Source: UBA995 sp035477115 (GTDB lineage Bacteria > Bacillota > Sulfobacillia > UBA995). Taken from it: 6,124 nucleotides of DNA. The notes beneath the pieces are model-generated. The model did not search any database. It was not told the origin of the DNA and saw only the letters and a program-made list of their open reading frames with translations. This document shows positions 1-6,019 of the stretch, one piece after another (within the stretch, counting starts at the first letter, position 1; the number at the start of each line of letters is the position of its first letter). The DNA is taken from NCBI GenBank assembly GCA_035477115.1, contig DATIKW010000034.1:1-6124 (forward strand). Reading direction: 5' to 3'. The position numbers and the translations under genes are program-made.

Positions 1-531
1 GGCCTCGGGCGTCTGGTCGTGGATCACCAGGACGTAGAATCCGAGCGACAGCATCTCGAAGAAGAGGAACAAGGTGAACAGGTCGGCCGACAGGTAGCGG
101 GCTACCGCGCAAGCCAGGCAGAAAGCTGAGAACACATGGTAGCGGATACGGGAAGTGCCGGGGGCCAGATAGTCCACGGCGAGGATCGAGGCGGCCACCC
201 ACACGCCGGCGGTCACCAGGGCGAAGAACAGCCCCTGGCGGCCGGCCGAGAAGGCAACGCCCTGCCCCAGGACGCCGGGGATCCGGGCCAGCAGCGGGCC
301 GTTGGCCGTCAAGGACCACAGCCAACTCACGAGGGCCAGAGCCAGGACGCTGGCCCCCACGCCGGCCGCTTCCACCGCGCGGAACCGGGCCGGAATCAGA
401 CCGGCCAGACCCACCAGGGGGACGGCGGCCAGGACCGCCACCACCACCCAGAAAGGCAACATGCTCTCGCGGTAGGCGGCCGGGGCGGCCGCCGCCATCG
501 GACCGCTGAGGACGGTCAGGACATCAACCAA
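1..531 (-). CDS. Third MnhD/NuoN-like proton-conducting antiporter subunit, N-terminal part (runs off the left edge)
   Basis: This is the first 177 codons of a multi-pass membrane protein of the proton-antiporter family (MnhD, NuoL/M/N). It would contribute an ion-translocating half-channel to the Mrp/Mbh-type complex. Several hydrophobic helices are visible from residue 26 on. The family hallmark is the segment DLFTLFLFFEMLSL (about 149-162), with the conserved TM5 glutamate at E159. The following VLVIHDQTPEA closely resembles the same stretch in the second MnhD paralogue just upstream, so the two look like a duplicated pair. The frame stays open to base 1, so the lysine helices (TM7, TM8, TM12) lie outside the window. 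No ATG fits near the start. TTG at 531 is chosen because GGAGGAGGA lies 11 bases before it; the in-frame ATG at 498 lacks a comparable site. The gene begins 21 bases after the stop of its neighbour, in the same frame. Family assignment is confident; the exact start is not. Confidence 0.87.
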   Translation of the reverse strand, partial: MVDVLTVLSGPMAAAAPAAYRESMLPFWVVVAVLAAVPLVGLAGLIPARFRAVEAAGVGASVLALALVSWLWSLTANGPLLARIPGVLGQGVAFSAGRQGLFFALVTAGVWVAASILAVDYLAPGTSRIRYHVFSAFCLACAVARYLSADLFTLFLFFEMLSLGFYVLVIHDQTPEA

Positions 532-542
532 GGGCGGCTCGG

Positions 543-551
543 TCCTCCTCC
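543..551 (-). promoter_or_regulatory. Ribosome binding site of the third MnhD-like gene
   Basis: On the minus strand GGAGGAGGA lies between the stop codon of the second MnhD gene (555-553) and the TTG at 531. It is a strong Shine-Dalgarno match with a slightly long spacer of about 11 bases. It decides the TTG start, because the ATG at 553-551 lies before it and opens only a 9-codon frame. Confidence 0.6.
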
Positions 552-552
552 A

Positions 553-2076
553 TCACTTGCTGAACAACACGCGCGCCGCCGCCTCGGACAGGCGCAGCGG
601 CCAGTTCCCCGGGGACAGCGCGAACACCGCGCACCCCAGGGCCAGGATCAGCATCGGGACCAGCATGGTGGCGCTGGCTTCGGGCTGCCGGGGCCGCGCC
701 CGTTCCTCTCCGCCGGCAAGCGGTGCGGCCCCCACCGCGACTCCGGCCGGCGCCGGGTGGTCGAAGAAAGCCGTCATCACGATAGGCAGGTAGTACACGG
801 CATTCAGCATGCTGCTGGCGAGCAGGGCCAGGGCGTAACCGGGCATGCCGGCATCGAACGCGCCGACGCTGAGTTGCCACTTGCTGACGAAGCCGTTCAG
901 CGGGGGGATGCCCATCAAGGTGAGGGCGGCCAGGGTGAAACAGACCATGGTGACCGGGAGGCGCTGGCCCAGCCCCGCGAACTGCCGGATATCGCGCTTG
1001 CCGGTGGTCTTGAGGATCACGCCGGCGCAAAGAAACAGGCAGCTCTTGGCCACGGCGTCGGCGAAGAAGTAGAACACGTCTCCCGTGAGCGCCCTTTCCG
1101 ACATGAGCCCCATGCCCAGGAGGATGCACCCCATCTGCCCGATGCTGGAATAGGCCAGGCGCCGCTTCAGGTCATACTGGGTGACGGCCACCGCCGACCC
1201 GAGCAGGATGGTCACCACCGACAGCACGAGCACGACGTTGTTCCAGCCGGTGGCCTGTAGGAACTCCAGCCCGAACACCTCGTACATCACCCGTAACAGC
1301 CCGTAGGCCCCCGTCTTGATCATGATGCCGGACAGCAGGGCGCTCGCGGGCGAAGGGGCCACGGGATGGGCATCCGGCAGCCACATGTGCAAGGGCACCA
1401 TGCCGGCCTTCATCCCCAGGGCGATCACGAACCCGGCGAAGGTGAGGAAGGCGATCGGCGAAGCTTCGGGGATCAGGCCGCGACCGCCCAATGCCACCGA
1501 GCCCGCCATCTCGAACGTGGCGACCATGGAGAAGAAGAACATGAGGCTGCCGGCCACCGTCATGAACAGGTACTTGAGGGCCGCCTGCACCGCGGCCGGC
1601 GTCTCCTCGTGGATCACCAGCACCGCCGCGGGCAAGGACATCAACTCGAAGAACAGGAAGAACGAGAACAGGTCGCCGGCCATGAAAGTGCCGGCGGCGC
1701 CGCTCAAGGTCACCAAAAGGAAGGCGTAGTAGCGGTTGACCCCGTGCTCGCCCTTCATGTAGGTCAGGGAGTATAGCGTGGCCAGGAGCCAGATGACCGC
1801 GGTCAGAGAAGTCAGCAGGAAACCGAGCGCGTCCAGGCGGAAAGTCAGGCCGAGCGGCATCAAGATCGGCACCGAGCCGACGATCACCGCGCCCTCCTGA
1901 ATCGCCGGGAAAAGGGTGAAGGACAGCGCGGCGGTGGCCCCCGCCGTGACTACCGAAAGCCAGTCCCTCACTGCCGGCCAGCGGAGGCCGACAAGGTAAC
2001 AGGCGATCGCGCCGATTATGGGCAAGAGCACGATGATCGCCGGCACCAAGCTGTAGATTTCTGCCGCCGCGTTCAT
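553..2076 (-). CDS. Second MnhD/NuoN-like proton-conducting antiporter subunit, with altered TM11 residues
   Basis: A 507-residue polytopic membrane protein of the proton-antiporter family, predicted to form one ion channel of the Mrp/Mbh-type complex. Seen in order: DLFSFFLFFELMSL (135-148) with TM5 glutamate E144; GMKAGMVPLHMWLPDAH (221-237) with K223 and H230; MIKTG with K254; DLKRRLAYSSIGQMG (302-316); and GFVSKW with TM12 lysine K399. The TM11 segment is unusual. Where its neighbour has H337, N340 and H341, this protein has Y336, A339 and D340, while K344 is kept. A Pro/Arg/Glu-rich loop (about 440-470) precedes the last helix. The start is ATG at 2076, five bases after AGGGGGAG, and the protein begins with a typical hydrophobic N-terminus. 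The frame also stays open upstream to 2364, but that extension is arginine-rich, non-membrane sequence lying over the preceding mnhD gene, so it is rejected. Length is normal for MnhD. Only 11 bases separate it from the first mnhD-like gene. Function beyond ion transport is inferred. Confidence 0.94.
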   Translation of the reverse strand: MNAAAEIYSLVPAIIVLLPIIGAIACYLVGLRWPAVRDWLSVVTAGATAALSFTLFPAIQEGAVIVGSVPILMPLGLTFRLDALGFLLTSLTAVIWLLATLYSLTYMKGEHGVNRYYAFLLVTLSGAAGTFMAGDLFSFFLFFELMSLPAAVLVIHEETPAAVQAALKYLFMTVAGSLMFFFSMVATFEMAGSVALGGRGLIPEASPIAFLTFAGFVIALGMKAGMVPLHMWLPDAHPVAPSPASALLSGIMIKTGAYGLLRVMYEVFGLEFLQATGWNNVVLVLSVVTILLGSAVAVTQYDLKRRLAYSSIGQMGCILLGMGLMSERALTGDVFYFFADAVAKSCLFLCAGVILKTTGKRDIRQFAGLGQRLPVTMVCFTLAALTLMGIPPLNGFVSKWQLSVGAFDAGMPGYALALLASSMLNAVYYLPIVMTAFFDHPAPAGVAVGAAPLAGGEERARPRQPEASATMLVPMLILALGCAVFALSPGNWPLRLSEAAARVLFSK

Positions 2077-2087
2077 CACCACTCCCC

Positions 2088-3563
2088 CTACTGACCTAGT
2101 AGGACCCTTGCGGCCGCGCCGAGGACGCGGATGGCCGGTCCGGGGATGACGCCCAGGATCAGGCAGGCCGTTCCCAGCCCGAGCACCGGCCAGAGCATGC
2201 TCGGAGGCCCCTCGGGCTGCGCCGGTTCGGGAGCGGGAGGGCTGCCGAACCAACCGGCGATGACCAGCGGGAAGTAGTACAAGGCACTGAGTAGACTGCT
2301 CAGCAAGATGACCACCGCGGCGGCCGGTTGTCCGGCTTCCAGGGTCCCCAGCACCATGTACCACTTGCTCACGAAGCCGTTGGTGAGCGGTATGCCCACC
2401 ATGCCCATGGCCCCGATAGTGAACGCCGTCATGGTGAGCGGCATCTGGCGCGCGATGCCTTGCAGGTCGGCGATGCGTCGCTTGCCCGTGCGGTGGATGA
2501 TCAGGCCGGCGCTCAGGAACAACATCCCCTTCAGCAACGCGTGATTGACGATGTGCAGGATCGCCCCGGTGAGGGCGACGGGGTTGAGGACGCTGAAGGC
2601 GAGGTAGATGTAGCCAATCTGGACGACGGTGGAGTAGGCGAGCATGCGCTTGAGGTCGGTCTGGGTCATGGCGAACAGCGCCCCGAAGATCATCCCGCCC
2701 ACCGCCAGCACGCCCAGGAACGCAGGCATGGCCCGGACCACCGCCGGCGACGCCGACAGGACCGACGCGAACAACCGGAACAAGGCGATGATCCCCGCCT
2801 TGACCGCCAGGCCGGACAGCACGGCGCTGGCCGGCGAAAGCGCGCTGGAGTGGGCGTCAGGCAGCCATATGTGCAGCGGGAAGAGGGCGCTCTTCATGGC
2901 GTAGCCGGTGGCGAGCAGCGCCACCGCCGCCAGGACCGTCCGGGGGGAAGCGGCGGCGGCGGCCGGCAATGCCGTCGCCAGGTACCCGTAGTTGAGGTGG
3001 CCGGTCACCATGTAGATCAGGGATATGCCCAGCAGGATGCACCCGGCGGCCACCGCGCTCAGCAGCAAGTACTTCAGCGCCGCCTCGAGGCTGTCCATGC
3101 GGTCGCGCACGGAAATTATGCCGCAGGCAGCCAGCGAGTAGATCTCGGTGAACACGAACAGGTTGAAGAGATCGGCGGCGCTGCCGACTCCGAGGAGCCC
3201 CGCGAGCAGCAGCAACATGAGGCTCCAGTACCAGCGCAGGGCCGCCGGGTTGAGGTCGTGAGTCACGTCGCGGGCGGAGAAGGTGATCACCGCCACATAG
3301 ATCCAGGAGAAGAAGAAGCTCAAGAAGGAGGAGAAGGCGTCCACCCGAAGCTCGATGCCCCAGGGCGGGCGCCAGTCGCCCACGAAATAGCTGATAGCCT
3401 GTCCTCGCGCCGTGATGATGAGCAGGGTCGTCGCGCAGGCAGCGGTCAGCAACACGGTGCCGAGGGCGATCCGGTACCCCCGGGCGCCTTGGCGGCCGAT
3501 CATGGGGACCAAGAAGGCGCCGGAAAGCGGGATCACAACCAGTAGGACGGCCAGGTGGTCCAT
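2088..3563 (-). CDS. mnhD: First MnhD/MbhH-like (NuoN-type) antiporter subunit, canonical residues intact
   Basis: A 491-residue membrane protein of the proton-antiporter family and the most canonical MnhD/MbhH-like subunit here. Ions are expected to move through its two helix bundles along a line of buried charged residues. These are visible: E140 in DLFNLFVFTEIYSL (TM5); K224 and H231 in the YAMKSALFPLHIWLPDAH region; K255 in AVKAG; DLKRMLAYSTVVQIGY (303-318); H337, N340, H341 and K345 in ILHIVNHALLKGMLF (TM11); and K400 in GFVSKWY (TM12). About 14 hydrophobic segments can be seen. The start is ATG at 3563, four bases after the mnhC-like stop, with GGAG about 11 bases upstream. The stop at 2090-2088 is 11 bases before the next gene. 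Immediate linkage to the NuoK-like MnhC mirrors the C-D order of mrp and the G-H order of mbh operons. It is closest in role to MnhD/MbhH; the cation carried (Na+ or H+ only) cannot be read from sequence. Confidence 0.95.
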   Translation of the reverse strand: MDHLAVLLVVIPLSGAFLVPMIGRQGARGYRIALGTVLLTAACATTLLIITARGQAISYFVGDWRPPWGIELRVDAFSSFLSFFFSWIYVAVITFSARDVTHDLNPAALRWYWSLMLLLLAGLLGVGSAADLFNLFVFTEIYSLAACGIISVRDRMDSLEAALKYLLLSAVAAGCILLGISLIYMVTGHLNYGYLATALPAAAAASPRTVLAAVALLATGYAMKSALFPLHIWLPDAHSSALSPASAVLSGLAVKAGIIALFRLFASVLSASPAVVRAMPAFLGVLAVGGMIFGALFAMTQTDLKRMLAYSTVVQIGYIYLAFSVLNPVALTGAILHIVNHALLKGMLFLSAGLIIHRTGKRRIADLQGIARQMPLTMTAFTIGAMGMVGIPLTNGFVSKWYMVLGTLEAGQPAAAVVILLSSLLSALYYFPLVIAGWFGSPPAPEPAQPEGPPSMLWPVLGLGTACLILGVIPGPAIRVLGAAARVLLGQ

Positions 3564-3567
3564 GGCG

Positions 3568-3936
3568 TCAGCTCCGTAGCTTCTCCAGGCGGTCCACGTC
3601 CAGGGTACCGCACTGCTCGTATAGCTTCACGATGAGGCTCAAGGCATACGCTGTGGTGGAAACGGCGATGACGATTCCCGTCAGCACCGTGGCCGCCAGC
3701 AGCGGGTTCGTGTAGGTCAGCCCCTGAACCGGTCCGCCCCGCCGAATGATCGGCGAGAGGGTCCCGTGCGCGTAACCGATCGAGACCATGAAGAGGAAGA
3801 TCCCCGTCTCCATGATGTTCATGCCCATGACCTTCTTGATCAGATTGGCATGGGTCAACATCGTGTGCAGTCCTATGAGGAACAGCATGATGCCGGCCAG
3901 ATAGTTGAGACGCAAGAACAGCTCCACGCTAATCAC
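3568..3936 (-). CDS. mnhC: MnhC/MbhG (NuoK-like) antiporter subunit
   Basis: A 122-residue protein with three predicted transmembrane helices, homologous to NuoK of complex I and MbhG of MBH. It is expected to sit between the MnhD-type channels and the small-subunit module. The diagnostic segment is NLIKKVMGMNIMETGIFLF (31-49), with the buried glutamate E43 corresponding to a conserved NuoK glutamate. The second family signature, usually a PLPQALVLTAIVIG-type stretch, is present in divergent form as NPLLAATVLTGIVIA (77-91), lacking the usual glutamine. A charged C-terminal tail follows the third helix. The start is GTG at 3936, three bases after the stop of the preceding gene and preceded by a G-rich GGGGGAG site. 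Length is typical for the family. The gene ends 4 bases before mnhD. The family call is secure; the effect of the altered motif is unknown. Confidence 0.93.
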   Translation of the reverse strand: MISVELFLRLNYLAGIMLFLIGLHTMLTHANLIKKVMGMNIMETGIFLFMVSIGYAHGTLSPIIRRGGPVQGLTYTNPLLAATVLTGIVIAVSTTAYALSLIVKLYEQCGTLDVDRLEKLRS

Positions 3937-3939
3937 GGC

Positions 3940-4662
3940 TCATGTCTCCCCCGCCAGATGGACGAGCAGGTTGATGATGGTGGCCGCCACCTTGACGCCG
4001 ACACCCAGACCGATCAGCCAGATGGTGCCGCCCGAAAAGAGCTGCCCCTGCACCCCGAGCGGCACGCCTGCTGCCGCGTTGGCGAGGAAGTTGGCTCCGA
4101 GCAGGATGCCGCCAAGGCCCACCAGCACATACCAGAAGGCGGCCGCCCCGTCCGCGATCTCGCCCCAGGCCAGCGGCAGCTTTTCTGCCGTCCGCTTGGG
4201 GCCGAACACGAAGAGGTACAGGGCCATGCTCCCCCCCAGGATGGTCCCGCCCGCAAAGCCTCCGCCCGGCGACAGATGGCCATACACGATCACATAGATG
4301 CCGAAAATCTGGACGAAAGGGATGACCATTCGCGACACCATCCGCAGGATGACGTCGTCGCTGGCCGGCATCGGCCGCGCGGCCAGCACGCCCGAGTGGC
4401 CGGCCAGCACCGCGGCAGCGGCGCCTACGGCGGTGAACAGCACGGTGGCCTCACCCATCGTATCGTAACCCCGATAGTCGAAGATGATGGCGGTGACCGT
4501 GTTGGGTATGCCTGACTGCTCGCATTCCTCGTCGACATAGAACCGCATGACTTCGTTGCGGGCCGGGACGTCCAGCCGGCCAAAAGCCGGGGCCTCGGTG
4601 AGCGCGAGCGCCAGCAAATAGGCTATCGCCACCACCAGCAAAAGGGCGGGCAATTGCCTCAT
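3940..4662 (-). CDS. mnhB: MbhE-MnhB/MbhF fusion antiporter subunit
   Basis: A 240-residue membrane protein combining two modules. Residues 1-95 resemble MbhE, the piece equivalent to the far C-terminus of MnhA. It has an N-terminal helix, then NTVTAIIFDYRGYDTMGEA (54-72) with E71 entering the next helix. Residues 105-240 are an MnhB domain, with IYVIVYGHLSPGGGFAGG (122-139), the glycine-rich family signature, and further helices to the C-terminus. In archaeal MBH these are separate subunits, MbhE and MbhF; here they are one continuous frame. The protein should belong to the small-subunit module proposed to carry the Na+ (or second H+) path. ATG at 4662 overlaps the preceding stop by four bases (ATGA), which indicates translational coupling, and a purine-rich GAGGATGAGAG lies just upstream. 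The stop at 3942-3940 is three bases before mnhC. Homologues are often annotated simply as antiporter subunit B. No internal frameshift was found. Confidence 0.92.
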   Translation of the reverse strand: MRQLPALLLVVAIAYLLALALTEAPAFGRLDVPARNEVMRFYVDEECEQSGIPNTVTAIIFDYRGYDTMGEATVLFTAVGAAAAVLAGHSGVLAARPMPASDDVILRMVSRMVIPFVQIFGIYVIVYGHLSPGGGFAGGTILGGSMALYLFVFGPKRTAEKLPLAWGEIADGAAAFWYVLVGLGGILLGANFLANAAAGVPLGVQGQLFSGGTIWLIGLGVGVKVAATIINLLVHLAGET

Positions 4663-4910
4663 GCGCTCTCATCCTCCGTGCGGCGGGTGCGGGCAATCGC
4701 GAGGAGGAACAAGAGGGTGGTAACGCCCGCCCCCAGCGCCGCCTCGGTGATGGCCACGTCCGGCGCCCGCAACTGCTGCCAGGTCATGGCCATGACCAGG
4801 CTGTAGGCCGCGAACACGATGGTGGCGGCCAGGAGATCGCGGGTCCGCGCCACGATGATGGCACATACCACTAAGAACACCAGGGAGCCTATGCCAAACC
4901 ACCCGATCAT
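4659..4910 (-). CDS. DUF4040 / MbhD-like subunit (equivalent to part of the MnhA C-terminus)
   Basis: An 83-residue protein with about three predicted helices and a short charged tail. The segment APDVAITEAALGAGVTTLLF (49-68), with E56, is the hallmark of the DUF4040/MbhD family. In classical Mrp operons the same domain is fused to the C-terminus of the large NuoL-like MnhA; here it stands alone, as in MBH. It is expected to form part of the small-subunit cation path next to MnhB and MnhC. Start and stop each overlap a neighbour by four bases (ATGA at 4910-4907 with mnhG, and at 4662-4659 with the MbhE-MnhB gene), a strong sign of coupled translation and likely equimolar synthesis. GGGAG lies a few bases before the ATG. 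The full-length open frame and intact motif argue that it is a real gene, not a remnant of a broken mnhA. Confidence 0.93.
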   Translation of the reverse strand: MIGWFGIGSLVFLVVCAIIVARTRDLLAATIVFAAYSLVMAMTWQQLRAPDVAITEAALGAGVTTLLFLLAIARTRRTEDESA

Positions 4911-5245
4911 CGTCCGTCTCCCGTGGTCCGACCTCGCAAGTCCAGGATCTGGGTGCCGGATGCCGGGGCCACGCCGGCCCGGAGGGCCGCCCGGGCCATG
5001 ATATGGGTGGCCGTCGGCGAGGTAATCCAGTGGAAGAGGATGAGGATGAACAGCTTCAGGCTGAAGACCGACCAGCCATGATAGACCGCGAGGCCGAGCA
5101 ACACCAGGCCGGCCCCCAGCGTGTCACACTTTGCCGCAGCGTGCATCCGGGTATAGGCGTCGGGCATCCGGAACAAGCCCAGGGTGCCCACGGCCAGGAA
5201 GAACAGCCCGGCCAGGAGTAGCACTCCGGCCAGCAATTCCAGCAC
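4907..5245 (-). CDS. mnhG: MnhG/MbhC (PhaG-type) antiporter subunit
   Basis: A 112-residue protein with three predicted transmembrane helices, a small accessory subunit of Mrp-type antiporters. Two family signatures are visible: GTLGLFRMPDAYTRMHAAAK (20-39), which follows the first helix, and ITSPTATHIMARAAL (74-88) near the end of the third. A hydrophilic tail of about 20 residues follows (APASGTQI onward). The start is GTG at 5245, one base after the mnhF stop, with GGGAG about nine bases upstream. The stop overlaps the ATG of the DUF4040 gene. Length and motifs are normal. In Mrp complexes MnhG packs with E and F; its precise contribution to transport is not established, and nothing in this copy suggests a special role. 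Confidence 0.95.
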   Translation of the reverse strand: MLELLAGVLLLAGLFFLAVGTLGLFRMPDAYTRMHAAAKCDTLGAGLVLLGLAVYHGWSVFSLKLFILILFHWITSPTATHIMARAALRAGVAPASGTQILDLRGRTTGDGR

Positions 5246-5246
5246 T

Positions 5247-5504
5247 TCAGGTGCTCCCTTCCAGGTACTTGGCTATCCCCACCGTCGCGACGAAGCCGAT
5301 GATGGCATATACCATGGCCACATCCAGGAAGAACTCCTCGCGGAAGAACGAGGACATCATGGCGATGATCACCATCGTCTTGGTGGAGATCACGTTGATG
5401 GCGACCACGCGATCGGCCACCGTGGGCCCGAGAGCCGCCCGCCACAAGCAGGCGAACAGCAGGGCCAGAATCCCCAGGCTGGCGGCAGGTAACAAGCTGT
5501 TCAA
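5247..5504 (-). CDS. mnhF: MnhF/MbhB antiporter subunit
   Basis: An 85-residue, three-helix membrane protein. GPTVADRVVAINVISTKTMV (26-45) is the MnhF signature, with the conserved Asp-Arg pair D31-R32. FFLDVAMVYAIIGFVATV (58-75) carries the conserved acidic D61 leading into the third helix. MnhF is a small accessory subunit of Mrp-type antiporters, associated with MnhE and MnhG. The start is TTG at 5504, overlapping the mnhE stop by four bases (TTGA), with a run of seven G followed by AAAG as the ribosome site about eight bases upstream. No later ATG would keep the first helix, which supports the TTG. The stop is one base before the mnhG GTG. Length matches the family. Confidence 0.94.
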   Translation of the reverse strand: MNSLLPAASLGILALLFACLWRAALGPTVADRVVAINVISTKTMVIIAMMSSFFREEFFLDVAMVYAIIGFVATVGIAKYLEGST

Positions 5505-6019
5505 TTGTCTTTCCCCCCCGAACGCTCCATGGCGACCAGACGCTGCTCCATCGCCGCCTCCGGCAAGGAAGCCGCCGCCTCCCGGGTCAGGGCGTGGACT
5601 ACCAGGACGTCATCATGCAGGTCCACGGTGAGAGTGCCGGGGGTGATGGTGATGGAGTTGGCGAGCAAGGTCCGCGGGGCTTCCCCCCGGAGCGCCGTCC
5701 GGAACAATACGAGGTGCGGCTCGATGGGGAGCCGCGGGTGCAAGACGATCGCCGCCACCTGGACGTTGGCCTTCACCAGATCGAGCAGCAGGAAGTACAG
5801 GTAAGCTGCGAGGCGCGGCAAGTTGCGCAGCCGGAAGGCGGTCATTTCGCCTTCGGCGAAGGTCAAATCGCGGTTGGCGCGCATGACCAGGAGGACAACG
5901 CCAACCCCGAACAATAGATGTTGCCAGTGCAGGCTCCCCGCAATTGCCACCCAGAAAGCAAAGAGGAGGACTGCCGGACCAAGCTGCCTTGCATGTCTCA
6001 TACCCGGCATATACTCCAT
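5501..6019 (-). CDS. mnhE: MnhE/MbhA antiporter subunit
   Basis: A protein of 172 residues from this start. Two N-terminal hydrophobic helices (about 13-30 and 34-47) are followed by a membrane-associated stretch FLLLDLVKANVQVAAIVL (76-93). A cytoplasmic domain then carries the family signature LLANSITITPGTLTVDL (118-134). MnhE anchors the small-subunit end of Mrp complexes and opens the mbh operon as MbhA. Three in-frame ATGs lie close together at 6019, 6010 and 6001. 6019 is chosen because GAGA sits five bases before it, but 6001 (with GGAG 12 bases away, and overlapping a TGA in another frame) is also plausible. The frame remains open to the right edge, and a TTG at 6088 would give 195 residues, but that extension is hydrophilic and longer than is usual for the family. 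The stop overlaps the mnhF start. Confidence 0.9.
   Translation of the reverse strand: MEYMPGMRHARQLGPAVLLFAFWVAIAGSLHWQHLLFGVGVVLLVMRANRDLTFAEGEMTAFRLRNLPRLAAYLYFLLLDLVKANVQVAAIVLHPRLPIEPHLVLFRTALRGEAPRTLLANSITITPGTLTVDLHDDVLVVHALTREAAASLPEAAMEQRLVAMERSGGKDN

Noticed and set aside
524..1129. Minus-strand frame of 201 codons overlapping the second mnhD gene
   Set aside because: It is a +1-type shadow of the mnhD frame: arginine/proline-rich, with no membrane helices. Only its last nine codons at the junction are of interest.
136..1260. Long plus-strand open frame (374 codons) antisense to the second and third mnhD genes
   Set aside because: Its product is rich in Gly, His, Gln, Arg and Asp with no domain or motif, and it lies opposite clear MnhD coding sequence. 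It is the expected mirror of GC-rich codon bias.
2077..2364. N-terminal extension of the second mnhD gene to a start at 2364
   Set aside because: The extra ~96 residues are Arg/Gly-rich, lie over the end of the first mnhD in another frame, and have no family counterpart; ATG 2076 has a good ribosome site.
2328..3545. Long plus-strand open frame (405 codons) antisense to the first mnhD gene
   Set aside because: Low-complexity hydrophilic composition and complete overlap with an MnhD gene that has all family motifs; a codon-bias shadow.
3766..4515. Plus-strand open frame (249 codons) opposite the mnhC and MbhE-MnhB genes
   Set aside because: His/Gln/Asp-rich product without recognisable domains, antisense to two genes with strong signatures.
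4659..4910. The DUF4040 gene as a remnant of a degraded mnhA
   Set aside because: It is a complete frame with its own ribosome site, four-base overlaps on both sides and an intact motif, matching the separate MbhD subunit arrangement.
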